Shown one piece after another: positions 11,003-23,350 of a stretch of DNA of 64,000 nt. The DNA is from Pachyseris speciosa (Eukaryota > Cnidaria > Anthozoa > Scleractinia > Pachyseridae), in NCBI GenBank assembly GCA_016490735.1, contig JAEMWC010000364.1, positions 147,001-211,000 of the forward strand, written 5' to 3'. Numbering within the stretch: the stretch's first letter is position 1; each line of letters starts with the position of its first letter. The notes below the pieces were generated by a model that saw nothing but the letters and a program-made list of their open reading frames with translations, made no database searches and was not told the origin of the DNA. The translations under genes were made by a program, and so were the position numbers.

Positions 11003-12230
11003 AAACAGAACGGAATCCGAAATCGGAGACGTTTATCTGTATTCATTCAGCGGGTCATCACTCAACATTACACCATTTTCAGGACTGACAAAAATCACTT
11101 CTGTAAACAAGAGAGTGTGGATATACGATATTATCCTTTTTCCTAAAAAGGGTCTTAAAATAGAGGGCGTTGCCCTACACAGAGTAGGTATTAAGATTAT
11201 CTTTGTCCTAAACGGGGTCAGGGTTTCATACCCCCAGCGGCACCCCTATACCCAAGCGTGGGTCAAGTACCCCCTCTCCCTCCCCGGGCTGCAAGCACAT
11301 TCTTACGTTATATTCTATGTGAATTTGTTTGTTTGTGGGTGTTTTTTGGCTGTTCACGCCCTAATTTGAACTTGTTTTGTACTGTAAACATGTTCTTTTA
11401 CCAATCTCAATCTCACCGATGAAGTCTGTGAGATCACAGGAAACCGGTCGAATAGCAAAAATGTTCACAAAAGCGTGGCTGTGTGCTGCTCACTAGTTTT
11501 TATTTTAAAAAGCACATCAGACAAGGGAGTGCTTTGACTGTAATTCTTCTTCTGACCAAAGTAAGGGACTGTATGTTTTATAATGTGGGTGGGTGGGCTG
11601 GAGTAATTTGGGGGAGGGTCACCGAAAAAAAAAAAACGTCGTTAGGTGGAGGGTCATCCATTTATGAAACAGCATTTCTACTCTCAGTTAAAACATCTCG
11701 TTATAGGTTCGTGAGTTTCCTTTACTGTACAGTTTCGAATGAATAAATGGAAAATAGGCAAAAGGAAACTTACAGCGTGTTGGGGCAAGGGTCAACCTTT
11801 TTACTCTATCTGTGAAGGGTCATGCTTTATTTTCAAGACATAAGAGGATGGCCAAGGGTATCCTATTTAACCATTGCAAAGTTACTCAAGCCCACCTCCT
11901 CCCCCTCCCCCCCCCCCCCCCCCCCACATTACGTACACTCCCTAAGAAAATCGCTCTTTTTTCTCGTGAAACGTGAAATCCCCATTTTATTCTCCGTGAA
12001 ATGTGAAACGGCCATTTTATTTCCCGTGAAACGTGATCAAGACCCCCCTTTACCACCCACTCTCTTTATATACATTGCGCGAATCTCAACAGAAGTTTTC
12101 AGATGCGTATTACAACGACTAAAAATGACAAGGTGTAAGATGTTCCATACATGTGCATGACTGTAGTGAAGATTAAATTTAAAAACTTATTCTAAAAATC
12201 TAATATATAAAATAACTAACAAGCGTTCTT
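11003..12230. other. No gene seen; low-complexity DNA
   Basis: Only short, composition-driven ORFs. A C-rich run is at 11891-11926. At 11940-12040 short units of the type cgtgaaacgtgaaa...cccattttatt recur three times. Confidence 0.6.
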
Positions 12231-12359
12231 AAAAAGATGTGCTCTATACATTAGGCGGACTACAACTCCTTATGTTCGTCCACAGAATACTCAACCAAAT
12301 TTTAAGAGTGTTTTTTTTAACTCCAGGCATCACTGGCACACGTTCCACAGGCCCCACAA

Positions 12360-12702
12360 CTGGAACAAGCGCCACAAGTGACACAAGCGGCACAAGTGAC
12401 ACAAGTTCGACAAGTGGTGGTGGCGGTAGTGGTAGTGGTAGTGGTAGTGGTAGTGGTAGTGGTAGTGGTACAGGGTAGTGACAGTGGTAGTGGTAGTGGC
12501 AGTGGTAGTGGTAGTGGCAGTGGTAGTGGTAGTGGTAGTGGCAGTGGCAGTGGCAGTGGCAGTGGTAGTGGTAGTGGTAGTGGTAGTGGTAGTGGCAAAG
12601 GCAGTGGCAGTGGCAGTGGCAGTGGTAGTGGTAGTGGTAGTGGTAGTGGTAGTGATAGTGGTAGCGGTAGTGGGAGTGGGAGTGGGAGTGGGAGTGGGAG
12701 TG

Positions 12703-12733
<31 letters not shown>

Positions 12734-12895
12734 TGGCAGTGGCAGTGGTAGTGGCAGTGGTAGTGGTAGTGGTAGTGGAAGTGGAGGTGGCGGTGGCATT
12801 GGCAGTGGCAGTGGCAGTGGCAGTGGTAGTGGCAGTGGTAGGGGTAGTGGTAGTGGTAGGGGAAGTGGAAGTGGTAGTGGTGGTGGTGGTGGTTC
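12360..12895. repeat. Hexanucleotide (GGTAGT/GGCAGT)n compound array
   Basis: More than 80 units of GGTAGT, GGCAGT, GGGAGT and GGAAGT in blocks, preceded by imperfect ACAAGTGAC/ACAAGCGGC repeats at 12340-12415 and ending GGTGGTGGTGGTGG. The G-rich strand is consistently the plus strand. It is open in several frames (poly-Gly-Ser, poly-Val, poly-Leu-Pro), but these follow from the repeat and are not genes. Confidence 0.95.
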
Positions 12896-12995
12896 GTCGT
12901 AGGTATTAAAGGATCTTGTGATAAGAATTTGGTAATGGTAGTGGTAACTTTATTTATACACGGTCAAACCTTCAGCAAAGATTATAAAATGATAA

Positions 12996-13032
<37 letters not shown>
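12996..13032. repeat. (AAT)n microsatellite
   Basis: About twelve consecutive ATA/AAT triplets. A second run, TTA/ATT, is at 13516-13543. The DNA between them (13033-13515) shows no gene. Confidence 0.9.
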
Positions 13033-13716
13033 TAGATTAACTATAATTACCCCTAACTAAACTAACTAATCTAAAACACTAATTAACTACATACTAAAAG
13101 CTGCTTTACAAAATTCATGATGAGCAATATTCAAATGTTAGCTTTATTATAGTCATGTTTGGCCTCAGATTTAGTTATACGACGATTGGATAGGCTTAGA
13201 TGTACGGCTACAGTTATGATTACTTTAGTCTAATAGAGCGATTTTCAGTTGAGTGTCGAAAGTAATCCTTTTTCCTTTGGTTTTCTTTAGCTTGGTCTGT
13301 GATTAGTTAGCAAATCTCGCGCCACTTTGTCAACCAATGAGAGGGAAAACCAGAACCAGTAATGACTTTCACGAGCGCATTTTCTCGAGGTTTTCGCCAG
13401 GTACACGTAATTGCTTCGTATTCTGATTTGTTTGTTGCCCTATTTGTGTCTGTTGTGACTGGCCAGAGTAATTGCTTTGGTTTTGGTTTTACGACACTTA
13501 TTTTTATTTTATCTTATTTTTATTATTATTATTATTATTATTTTTATTTTGCCACACCACAAACAACATTGTGAAAATGAAAACAAAAAAGCCGATAGAA
13601 AGAATAGGGGTAACAATGCATGGCGAGGAGGCCTAAGGGAAACTATGAAGCTTATGTTAATTAGGCCTTCTCAGTTATTGTTGTATAAGATGAAATTAAA
13701 AAAGAAGAACATGAAT

Positions 13717-14607
13717 GGCTGTGCCCTCGTAATTGACTCTCACGCGAAAACTTACACTGACGGATATCCGTCCGATCGGAAAAACGCACAGTTAGTCAAC
13801 GGATTACAAACAGATTAACCAAGCCATTTGAAACGGTTATCAAGAGCGGTTGATACATTAATATTGAAGGATGGAAAATGACTAGAATTTCAAAGGACAC
13901 AAACAAGTAATTTCACGCTAAATGTTTATATTTAAAATGGCTACAGATCACTTTATCAAAGGATGCTGAAACCATGATCTCAGTTTGCTGGATAAACTGA
14001 GACGGAGCAGACGCCAGAAATTTGCATACCTCGAAAGAAAACATCCACTTATTTTCATGTGGTCACACAGCGCGCATTTTGTCAGCAGAAGTTTTCATGG
14101 ATTCGGCTTCATCGAATGGCTGTGCCCTCGTAATTGTCTTCACGCGAAAACATACACTGAGGGATATCCGTCCGATCGGAAAAACGCACAGTTAGTCAAC
14201 GGATTACAAACAGATTAACCAAGCCATTTGAAACGGTTATCAAGAGCGGTTGATACATTAATATTGAAGGATGGAAAATGACTAGAATTTCAAAGGACAC
14301 AAACAAGTAATTTCACGCTAAATGTTTATATTTAAAATGGCTACAGATCACTTTATCAAAGGATGCTGAAACCATGATCTCAGTTTGCTGGATAAACTGA
14401 AACGGAGCAGACGCCAGAAATTTGCATACCTCGAAAGAAAACATCCACTTATTTTCATGTGGTCACACAGCGCGCATTTTGTCAGCAGAAGTTTTCATGG
14501 ATTCGGCTTCATCGAATGGCTGTGCCCTCGTAATTGTCTCTCACGCGAAAACATACACCGAGGGATATCCGTCCGATCAGCAAAACGCACAGCTAGTCAA
14601 CGGTTGA
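13717..14607. repeat. 400-bp tandem repeat, about 2.2 units
   Basis: GGCTGTGCCCTCGTAATTG starts at 13717, 14118 and 14518 (periods 401 and 400 bp). The two full units are almost identical, so the expansion is recent. The third unit stops at about 14607. Confidence 0.93.
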
Positions 14608-15886
14608 CAATCCCTCTCTCTGGTACACGGTTTGAAAACGTTGATCCCAGGTATTTTGTCCTCAACGAAGTTACACTTACAAATTGACACGTTTGAATGA
14701 ACGGTGACCCAAAGGGTCATGTCCGGTTGTTTCTGATTGGTTCATTCCGCTTTGAAGATGTGACAGATTAGTCAAGCGGAAAAGGGGCTGATCTCAAATC
14801 ACACAGAGACCGTTGCAGGCTCTTCCTTTCCCTTGCTCGCCCCAATCCCGTACCTTTTGACAGTGCGCCATTAATCGAGGCAAAAATCCTCTCTGTGTTG
14901 CTCAAATGAAGAGCCTGTATGCAGGCTACATTGTCAGTAAAGAAAGCAAAACTTAAGCAGACATAATAATTATTATTACTGCCAACAATAAGAAACAGTC
15001 AGGCAAAGTCGATGGAGTAGACAAATTAAAACCTGTCAAAATCACTTAAATTATCACTTCTGAGACAAAAGGATGACAGTACACCACAGGTAAGGCAATT
15101 TAACTTTTATTTTTTCTGGTGTTGTTGCTGTTGTTGTTATGAAAATATGGTAAATCCCATACATTTGCTATAAAAAACAAAGGGTTACATAAACAGATTG
15201 GCTGGGGACACTGTGGTTGAAATACAGTAGAGTTTTTCATGACAGTATGTTGTGTCATGGAAATGTCAGGGAAATGCTATTTTCATTAACACATTTTTTT
15301 CTTAAACCTAGGCTAGCAAACCCTGAGGGGCTTCCAAGCAAGACAAATGACTAAAAATAAAATACTATTTTCAAGTTCTGTCAATGCTTGGTTTTGCTGT
15401 TGTTTAAAAGTTTATCGATACAAGGTTAACTGTAACTTGTATTTCCTGTTGTTTTGGCTTATTTAATACATTTGTGTTTGTACATACAAGTTTATTTATT
15501 CACTCATTGTTCAGTGGTAATTGTATGTATCTTTGCATGCAGTAACTTGAATAACTATACCGTTTATTAATTTTTCTACGTTACTTGTTGTAACTGTAAC
15601 CAATTTTTGTATCTTGCCCAGTCCGCCCACGTGACCTTAGTGTTTAGCTGTAGCGTGGTCGATAGCAAGGCTTAGCCTTTCGATAACATTTTCATGGATT
15701 GTTTGTCTCTTGTTTAGCGCTTCTTGTGCCTATTCTGTGGTCCCAAAGGCTGGACAAAGTTAGAATTCTGTGCATTTCAGTTTTTTGCTTTCCTTTAGTT
15801 TTGTATTTGTTTTTAGTATAAATCTACGAGCGTTCTATCACGAATGTCGTTCTCTGATTGGCTACGCTACTCGCTATCTATTTAAA
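14608..15886. other. No gene seen
   Basis: AT-rich DNA with stop codons in all frames. It contains short (GTT)n-like tracts near 15120-15140 and an inverted gcaggct motif pair near 14815 and 14930. Nothing is assignable. Confidence 0.5.
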
Positions 15887-16069
15887 CAATAGAGTGTTTC
15901 TGTCGAGGAACTATCGGCTGATAGTTGCCCCGAGGAAATTTGATGTTCTTAAAACAAATATTTGCCCGAGAAGCGAAGCTTCGAGGGCAAATATGCTAGT
16001 TTTAAGAACATCAAATTTCCAAGGGGCAACTATCAAACCGATAGTTCCGAGACATAAACACTCTATTGT
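15887..16069. mobile_element. Foldback MITE (183-bp near-perfect palindrome)
   Basis: The left arm from CAATAGAGTGTTTCTGTCGA pairs almost base for base with the right arm ending CATAAACACTCTATTG. The centre is GAAGCGAAGCTTC near 15970-15982. The whole element is one long hairpin with no coding capacity. Confidence 0.88.
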
Positions 16070-16077
16070 CTTTATTC

Positions 16078-16382
16078 TTCACCACTAAATTTTCTTCCGC
16101 GCGCCACTTCAAAAACTTCAAAAAACAACGCGTCACAAAAAAAAACAACGCCGTCAAAAAAACAACGCGCCACTTCAAAAACAAAAACTTCAAAAATAAA
16201 AACTTCAAAAACACTTCAAAACGCTTGTTTAGTAGCGAAAATTTTTCACGGACGACTACTATCCATCCGGGTATTTTCCTCGGATGGGCACTATGGGCTG
16301 ATAGTGTCTCCCCGCGGATGAACACTATCGCGTCACGTGATCAGTTTAAACCAATAAGAATCGGAGAAAATTTAGTGGTGAA
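16078..16382. mobile_element. MITE with 18-bp terminal inverted repeats
   Basis: Begins TTCACCACTAAATTTTCT and ends with its exact complement AGAAAATTTAGTGGTGAA. Inside are runs of CTTCAAAAAC units and a hairpin (CGGATGGGCACTATGGG region). It starts nine bases after the previous palindrome. Confidence 0.85.
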
Positions 16383-16517
16383 CTATAATCTGTGATAGAT
16401 AGTGAGTAGCGGTTGTCAACAAAATGGCGCCCGCTTCTTCGCATTTTCGAAGTGTCTGCGAGGAGAATTTGGATAACTTACTTGTTTAGTTTTGAACGAC
16501 TAGTAGATTTATGCTAA

Positions 16518-16623
16518 AACAATTAGATTATTCGCTCTCGATTTCTATGCGTGATAGCTGATTCGGGCTGCGCCCTCATCAGCTATCACGCGATAGAAAT
16601 CTCGAGCTCATAATCTAATTGTT
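16518..16623. mobile_element. Hairpin MITE of 106 bp
   Basis: AACAATTAGATTAT...GATAGCTGAT pairs with ATCAGCTATCACG...ATAATCTAATTGTT around the loop TCGGGCTGCGCCCTC. It is non-coding. Confidence 0.85.
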
Positions 16624-17832
16624 AAATATTCGAGTTTGTTTGTACGATCGTGGCTCGGTCAATCATCACCTCATTAGCGTTTCTCTTTGTATTGTTTTTT
16701 CTTTAATTTTACGGCGCCAGTTTGTCCCAGTAAATACTTCCAGCTGTAACTACTACTGGTTTGTTCAATCGCGTGTAGTTACACTTGTGTTATCTCCATC
16801 TGTTACCTCCTCGCTGCTTTTTTGCTGATAATAGTGCGAATAGTAGCGAACAGTCACGAATAGTAGCAAATAGGTTGTGAAACCCTGAATCACTTTAAAA
16901 CTTCCGAGGGACGATTTGTTTAGCAGATCAGGCTAGTGATGGTGATGCTGTATCAGGTACGCTTACGCAGACGCCAGATATAATGTGGTCAGTATAAAAG
17001 ATGGATTGCCGGCTGTGGACCCGGACTGCGGACTAGGTATAAAACGCGGACTGAGTATAAAACACTGTGTGGGGTGTGGACACAACGTGGCCTAGGCCAT
17101 GGCCTACCCTATGGCCCACCCTATAACCTACCGGTGGTAATTTCTAACACTCGGTTCAGCATTGCTGGAAACCTGTGTAAACAACGTTCTCCATCAATCT
17201 GTCAGACCTACGACTCTCTTCTGTTCTCTCGGCGGCGTTTCGCTCAAATACATTTCCAAGTAGACTCGCGGTAGAACTGAATTCGGAATATTTTATTTTA
17301 AATTAAATATTTTCCAAAATTGCAACACAACACGTATCCTGAGGTATGTAAATTTTGGGAAAACTTCAACCAATCACTGTTCGCTGTTCCCACGGTAAAG
17401 CACGTGCATTTGGGGGTCGGTATAACGCCGACTCGGGGTCGGGGTCGTGGCTGGGGTCGGGGCCGGGGTGTTGCGTTTAAAAAAACAAAACAAAAAACAA
17501 ACAAACAAATAAATAAATAAATAAATAAAATTGTATTAAGAAATTAAAAACAAATAAATAAAGTATAGATACGAAAAGTAAAATTTTAGTATAAAAACTA
17601 GAGAGAAAAAAACGACTTTTCGATCTCCCTGAGATCATTTTCAAGTTGAAGAAAAAGCGAATGAAATATACATATATAAGTACAAATTAGGGCGTGAGAA
17701 TGTCCAGCGATAAAATATGTAAATACAAGCGCTAAAATGTAGGTGTTAAAATAATAAAAAAAGCTATGTAAATAACTTTGCACGGATTGAATGTGACTCC
17801 TTGTTCAAAGTTGGCTTAAGCTCCTTCAGTTA
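16624..17832. other. No gene seen; simple repeats
   Basis: Contains GGGTCG/GGGGTC-rich sequence at 17410-17470 and (AAAT)n at 17505-17530. Direct repeats gatagt/gaatagtagcgaa lie near 16835-16870. No supported ORF. Confidence 0.55.
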
Positions 17833-17881
17833 TAGCGGAGCTCCGGCGGCCCGAACGGCCGCCAAGCGGAGCCCCATACCT

Positions 17882-17913
<32 letters not shown>

Positions 17914-17963
17914 AAAGCGGCTAGCGGTATTGCTCGTGGGCGCGCACGACGACGACGGTGGAG

Positions 17964-17995
<32 letters not shown>

Positions 17996-20075
17996 CCATA
18001 ATAATCCAACATGGCGGCCATACTCCACCTGACCCAGCTGTGTCCCCAGCTCATCAGCTAGTTTGTAGCGTGCAACTTTGATATAGGACATCCGTGTCAT
18101 GGCCAATTGACAGCTGTCAAAACAAGGTTTCCGCTGACCAGTATCACTTGGCCATATCGCGGGCTCAAGTTTAGAGCTCATATAGGTCAGCTGTTTTTTT
18201 TAAGTTGACCGCTGACCACGTACTAGTTTTCGATTAGATCGCAGGCTCAAGCCAGGTTAATTTAACCAAAACGAGGCACCCAAACCAAAACGAGGCTTAA
18301 TTTTCCGCGCGCTTTCTGCGGCTCGTAATTTCACATTCAGTTGGTTTCTTCATTTTGACCGAAACAACTTCATCTTCTTCGAAGTTTGCGAAGTTTGTCT
18401 TTTAAGTCGCGTAAAAGGCGTAAAAATCAATAACTAATTAACAGATACTCCGGAAGGTGAATTTTCAAGTCATAAAAAGGATAGCAAAACATTTGCCTCA
18501 GGAAACGCTTAAAACTTGGCTCGACTTGCATAATCGACGCCTGGATTGTGTGGTTGAAAAACAAAATGATTCAAGGCTTCAAGGACTTTCACTTTACCGC
18601 GGCACCTCGCAGCTCACCAAGAAAGGTCACTTAACAGTTCACCGGCATTAATGGGAGGAACGAGTAGCTCAAAGTTGGTGGAAGAAGTTCTTTCTTTGGA
18701 CAAACCGTTTGCTATTTTTCCAGATGCGTGTTTTAACTCAAGTGGATTCGTATTTTCAACCTCTACAACACAGGTGACTGAATTAAATGAATTGAAGCTT
18801 AACATTAAATGGTTTAATCGTTCTTATTTTTGTTCAGGAAAGCAATTTGTATTTTTCTCTCGACTGGATATAAATAACAATCATCTCTACTCGTTTTGCA
18901 AGCAAAGAAGTAGTTGAATTATTTGTTTGTTTTGTTGTTTTCATGCAAGCGAACGAGTGTTTTCACTCCGCTTGGCAGACTGTTTTCAGTGTTTTTCGAC
19001 GTCGGTGCCTCAACAGCATTAAAAAAACTTTTGCCCCTAACTTATTAACAAGTAATCGCAATGAGTCCTCGTACAATTAAGCATTAAGCCCAGGCTAAAC
19101 GATCAAACACTTCATTCAACATCGTGTTGGAAGATAATTTAAAACGGCCTTCTATGTTTGATCCATATGAAACATTTTCATCCAACATTTCGCTCTACGA
19201 ACAAATGTTTGATCGTTTAGCCAACCCAACCAAGAAAGTGCACAGTCAGTAAAAAGCAAACCAAATGAAGAACGTGAAAATTTCAGCGATAACACGCAAA
19301 AAGTGTCCTGTGTACTCGCTTTGTCTTGTGTTTGGTCAAACATTGTCTGTTTTCCTGCTTGCAGAGGTTTCTCGCCCAAGGAAATTTGTTTATCGGCTAG
19401 TCACCCAAAGTTATGTTTGTCAAACACTATGTTCAGGAAAATGTTTGATCGTTTAGCGGGGGCTTTAGTATTACTTGTGTTTTGCGCTTTAGAACACAAT
19501 TTCAGCATTTTCTGAAAACACAAATAATATCAATTCTTAATTTTTGTCGGCCCAGTGTGATTACCTATCCAACCATCGGTTTGTTTTCCTTTTTCTCTTT
19601 TCTCCGATATTTCACCTTATGTCAAAATTGCTTAACATTTTTATTAACTTGCTACGAAATTGTCACTTGTCTATTTTCCCTACCTTCTCCAAAGAAACCT
19701 ACAAACCTACGCATCGCCAGTGAATTTGTTTTCTTGTAATGTTTTGTTATTCTGTGGTTTGTGAATCGTTGACTGCTCTAAACGATCAGGTTCATACTCT
19801 ACGGACCGTTATGTAAAAACTTAAGATTGCTTAGTAATTTTTCAAGCTTACTAGAAGCTTACTTTTCAACTTTCTTCACCCTTACCAAGAGTCTTCGAAC
19901 AAACATAGGCGTCCAGTTGTTTTGGAATGTTTTAATGTTTTGACGTTTTTGAACCGCGGTCGATTCCTGTTGACTGCTCTAAACACAAAATATTGACGCA
20001 AGGAAAGCCATGCGAAGTTGCTCAATACCAGTAAATAAAATAATAACCATGGAGCTCCGCTTTTAGGCTTGGCTA
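17833..20075. repeat. Dispersed repeat, copy 1
   Basis: Starts TAGCGGAGCTCCGGCGGCCC with a perfect GGCGGCCC/GGGCCGCC-type hairpin and ends near 20050-20075 with GGAGCTCCGCTTTTAGG, an inverted version of its start. Its body is collinear with 35949-37765 for more than 1.5 kb. Shared blocks include CCGCTGACCA, CCAAAACGAGGCTTAATTTT and GGAGGAACGAGTAGCT. The inverted ends suggest a DNA transposon, but no transposase is visible. Confidence 0.75.
19087..19466. mobile_element. MITE nested in dispersed repeat copy 1
   Basis: Flanked by inverted ends GCTAAACGATCAAACAC (left) and GTTTGATCGTTTAGC (right, near 19445-19460). It is absent at the matching place in copy 2 of the host repeat (37585-37600), which proves it is an insertion. 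A rearranged relative is at 37780-37985. Confidence 0.8.
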
Positions 20076-20192
20076 AATCTATATATTAAAGAGCGTTTCG
20101 TAGTGTCACTTGGGACTGTTCCATGTTGCCTTTTAATGTGATTCCCAATTGAAGACGATCCTTTGTGTTCCTCAACGCGTTGATAGAGGTGT

Positions 20193-20292
20193 CGGCACGT
20201 ATACCCGACATACCAGGGATTCGATTAGCTGACGTTTCGAGCGTTAGCCCTTCGTCGGAGCGTATCGAGGAATTGTGGGTTGTGTGTGGTTT
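20193..20292 (-). mobile_element. PLE terminal fragment with hammerhead-like motif
   Basis: Its minus strand reads CCACACACAACCCACAATTC, then CTCCGACGAAGGGCTAACGC, TCGAAACGTCAGC. This matches the plus strand at 32490-32575, which lies in the PLE insertion in TMEM237. It is a 100-bp scrap of the same PLE family's terminal region. The first hammerhead core box reads CCGACGA rather than CTGANGA. Confidence 0.75.
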
Positions 20293-20377
20293 ATATACAG
20301 ATCAAAGGGCTCTTGGAGCCAGCTCATTCATGTGATGGTATTTGCATGATATTCTTTGCATCCTAGAAAAATTGGTA

Positions 20378-20585
20378 TAGTATTTCTACTCCCTCGTGGA
20401 TGGGATGCTAGTCCGTTGCAGCGTTACTCCCAGCATTAAGTTGGCTGGTGCCCATTTCTACACCTGGGTGGAGAGAGGCACTGTGTTTTGGCTAAGAATA
20501 CAAGCCACAATGTGCTAGGCCAGGGCTCGAACCAGACTGCTCGATCTGGAGACAAGGGCACTAACCATGAGGCCACTGCGCCTCA
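20378..20585 (-). mobile_element. tRNA-derived SINE, second type
   Basis: The minus strand begins GAGGCGCAGTGGCCTCATGG with an A-box-like GTTAGTGCCC and a B box GGTTCGAGCCCTGG, followed by a body containing ACCCAGGTGTAGAAATGGGC. Unlike the other SINEs here it has a different body, so at least two SINE families are present. Confidence 0.75.
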
Positions 20586-20808
20586 AATTTTACGATAGTT
20601 GCTTGTAAAGAAACAAGAGTCAATCTTTATAATAAACAACTTTAATAAAGACAACATTACAGTGTGGATTTTTGAAAATCTTCACTTTTTGATATTGTAA
20701 TAAACATATAATAATGTGGGTTCTTGGAAGTATACTTTTGTTTGAGTTCGATACTTAAATACAACATTACAATGTGCTTTTTAGAAAACCAAACTTTAAG
20801 TTTTACTC

Positions 20809-21175
20809 TTAAAGGGACAGTGTCACGCTATTTGGCAACTTTATAAAAATCTAGAGGGTGTCTTTGCATCAATTGAATTCCAAAACTAATGGTCTAGGTT
20901 TGTTATTTAAGACTATTTGAAGGTACTGAAACTCTTTCCTGTCGCCTGTCGTTTCGGATGGCAAGGATGGAAAGCCAGTTTTTTCAAACTTTGATGCCAC
21001 GTCTTCAAAAAATCCTTAAGAAATTTATTATGGTTAGCGCTCTCTGATAAAATTCATTTGATATCTTCGTTGTAGCTTTACAAAAGCATTTTGTTAATGA
21101 GTAAAGCCTTAAAGTAATGATTTTAGCCCAGAATTGATCTAAAACAGCAAAATCGTCGTGACGCTGCCCCTTTAA
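20809..21175. mobile_element. MITE with TTAA target duplication
   Basis: TTAA at 20809 and again at 21172 bracket inverted ends AGGGACAGTGTCACG and CGTGACGCTGCCCCT. TTAA duplication is typical of piggyBac-type elements. There is no ORF inside. Confidence 0.8.
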
Positions 21176-21313
21176 GCTTAAATAACCAGAACAGTACAAT
21201 ATGCCTTTTGGGAAGGAACAAAGTTTTAATTGAACACCTAACAAGCCAACGTTACAAGTATGTGGCTTTTTATAAGAAGAAAAAACTACTAGTTAGGTAC
21301 TTTTTAATAAACA

Positions 21314-22249
21314 TCACTGTAACAATAATTTATACAACTGGCATGAGACAGCACGGAAAAAACAGTTCCCATCTCCTGATACACTCACTGGAAGTCTACC
21401 AAGTTGAGATAATCTGGATTCTAATAAAGAGACTGAATTGACTGATTTGATACATGAAACATTCTTGTCATTATTTGTTTGAGTGAAAGGCCCAGGATTC
21501 ACCTCTATATCTCCACTTAATGCTATCATACGATGAGCAACCCACTGTATTTGTAAACTAGAGCACTGCAATTTCTTTGAACCGTGTTCTTCGGTATAAA
21601 CATAGGCAACAGACTTTTTGTGCTTTGGGGTTCTTGCTTGTATGAAAAGCAAACACAAACCCTCAAGTTCTGCAAAGCAATGATATCTAGATCGATAATG
21701 TTTTTTATTGAAGTTCAGCTTCTGCTTCTTAGATAATTTATGCTTATGATCAGAAATTGCAAAGAATTCATTATTCAACCCGTGATATAATGCACTGCTT
21801 TTACTGCTTAAGTATGAATGAAGCTTTGATGAACGTGGAACAACTTTTCGGATATGTTTTTGCACTTTAACAATAACTTTTTTGCTCTTTTGCAAAACAC
21901 GCTTTATTTGGGCTGTGGGAATTCTTTACACCGCTCTGCTCCTTCTTCTCCTTACGTCATGTTTACACAAATTAGTATAAATATCAATGCGAGATCTGTA
22001 CATCTTATTTTCACATTTTACCTGAACAGACACTTCACTGATGTTCGATGAACAGAAAGTTGTCATTCCCTCGATGCGGCGTTCATCTTGTGATTCATTT
22101 AAGGTTGATTCATCCACGTTTATTGTTGATGCCTGTGGTTTGGAGAAGAGCAAGCGAAACTTACTGGCCAAGAAGGACAGCTTCGTCTTGATAAACTTCA
22201 TAACATTACCTGTGATTGATCTAATGTGGCTGGTAGCCATCTCAAGCAA
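21314..22249 (-). pseudogene. LINE first ORF remnant with 2A motif and OTU domain
   Basis: One minus-strand frame of about 310 codons, interrupted once by a stop at 21926-21928. The N-terminal part (22249 to 21926) is hydrophobic/basic. The second part contains ALSGDIEVNPGP, an exact 2A ribosome-skipping consensus (D-x-E-x-N-P-G-P). About 40 residues later comes GDGNCFFRAVSCQLY, the catalytic Asp-x-x-Cys motif of an OTU cysteine protease. The frame is lost just after this, so the catalytic His is missing. N-terminal 2A peptides and OTU-like domains are known in ORFs of invertebrate non-LTR retrotransposons, so I read this as a 3'-truncated piece of such an element; its reverse transcriptase is not adjacent. 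A host OTU gene is less likely. Confidence 0.7.
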
Positions 22250-22990
22250 ATTTTAATGTGAGATTGTTTCGTGGTTTTTATTGCAAATAGTACAGCAGTT
22301 GTTTTCAGGATATTGCGAAGCAGTTCTGTACGAGCGAGCCTCAAGTCTGGATCGAAACTGGAGCCCAAAATATTTTTAGTGAGACTATCTTGGCCGCTAT
22401 TATTGATGTGTGGGTTGTATGTTGAAGAGCTCCAAATGGTAACCGCAATAATAAAGGAATGATTTAGGTATAAACCGTATACTCACCAGTAGGAACACCA
22501 ACAAGTTCCTTCAACAATATGGCTGCCTCGAAGATCTAACACGTTGCACGTGGTAGCGTGTGCAAAAAATCCCATTTAGAGTCCCCTAGGCGCAAACATC
22601 TCGGCTTCTCAACCATATTGCGATTTCCAGAGGTTGCGAAATTCTGACTTGTGGTTTAAATTTATTTATAACGACATGCAAACATTCTTTATTGTTGATC
22701 TTTGTACTTACTTATTCAGCTTATTGCAGCGGCATGAGCGGCATCGAAGTTTTTTTTGGCACTTTTGTTAAGCCGAAGCAGGGAGGGGTGGTGAGGACAC
22801 TCACTTCCGTAGACGGTCCACGGCCACAATTTCCGTCGACAAATTTCTGTCCACAAATTTCCGTCTACGGACAACTTCCGGCGATATTTGCACCCTCACG
22901 ATACTCATTCATTGCTTGCGCTGCGTGCGCATGAATGAGCTAAAAATGGAGCTACGCTATTGGTGGTAACATGGTAACGTGAAAACGGGA
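22250..22990. other. No gene seen
   Basis: Contains tandem short motifs around 22820-22875 (ttccgtcgac/ttccgtctac repeated four times) and no supported ORF. Confidence 0.55.
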
Positions 22991-22991
22991 A

Positions 22992-23258
22992 TAAATTAAT
23001 GGAATGAAAAGCGCTCGTTGATACCGTGGGGATTAAGAGTGCCGATTTGAAAGATCAATTTTTCCTCGAGATTTTTACGGCTTTCCGTGGTACCTTGATG
23101 TAGGGAAAGGCCGAGGATCGCCACGTGTTGTTTGGAATGGCTGGGGAGATTGAAATGCCGAGCAACAGGTTTGGATGCATCTTTGTCATCTTTCTCATCA
23201 TCACGAAGATGTTCTCGGAATCGGTCACCTAGTCGTCTTTTTGCATAATGTGCAGGTT
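22992..23258 (-). pseudogene. PLE GIY-YIG C-terminal fragment
   Basis: The minus strand encodes RRLGDRFREHLR, then an acidic linker, the ARHFNLP-type and LSLHQGTT-type segments, and the C-terminal IGTLNPHGINERFSFH followed by a stop. This is the end of the GIY-YIG nuclease of the same PLE family as 29962-30944 and the TMEM237 insertion, a different family from the PLE at 2.8-9.6 kb. Only the last about 85 residues remain. Confidence 0.85.
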
Positions 23259-23350
23259 AGAGGGAATTCTGCATAAGGTTGAGAGTTTGGAAAGGTCGAT
23301 AGTCGGAGTGAAAAGTGATGTTGTAGCTCTTCAGTCGAAGGGAAATACAA

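Noticed and set aside
11115..12160. Several 80-110 codon ORFs
   Set aside because: Overlap low-complexity and C-homopolymer sequence and have no conserved features.
12317..12909. Long ORFs of poly-Gly-Ser, poly-Val and poly-Leu-Pro on both strands
   Set aside because: All are direct translations of the GGTAGT-type hexanucleotide array; no start context, splice sites or non-repeat domain.
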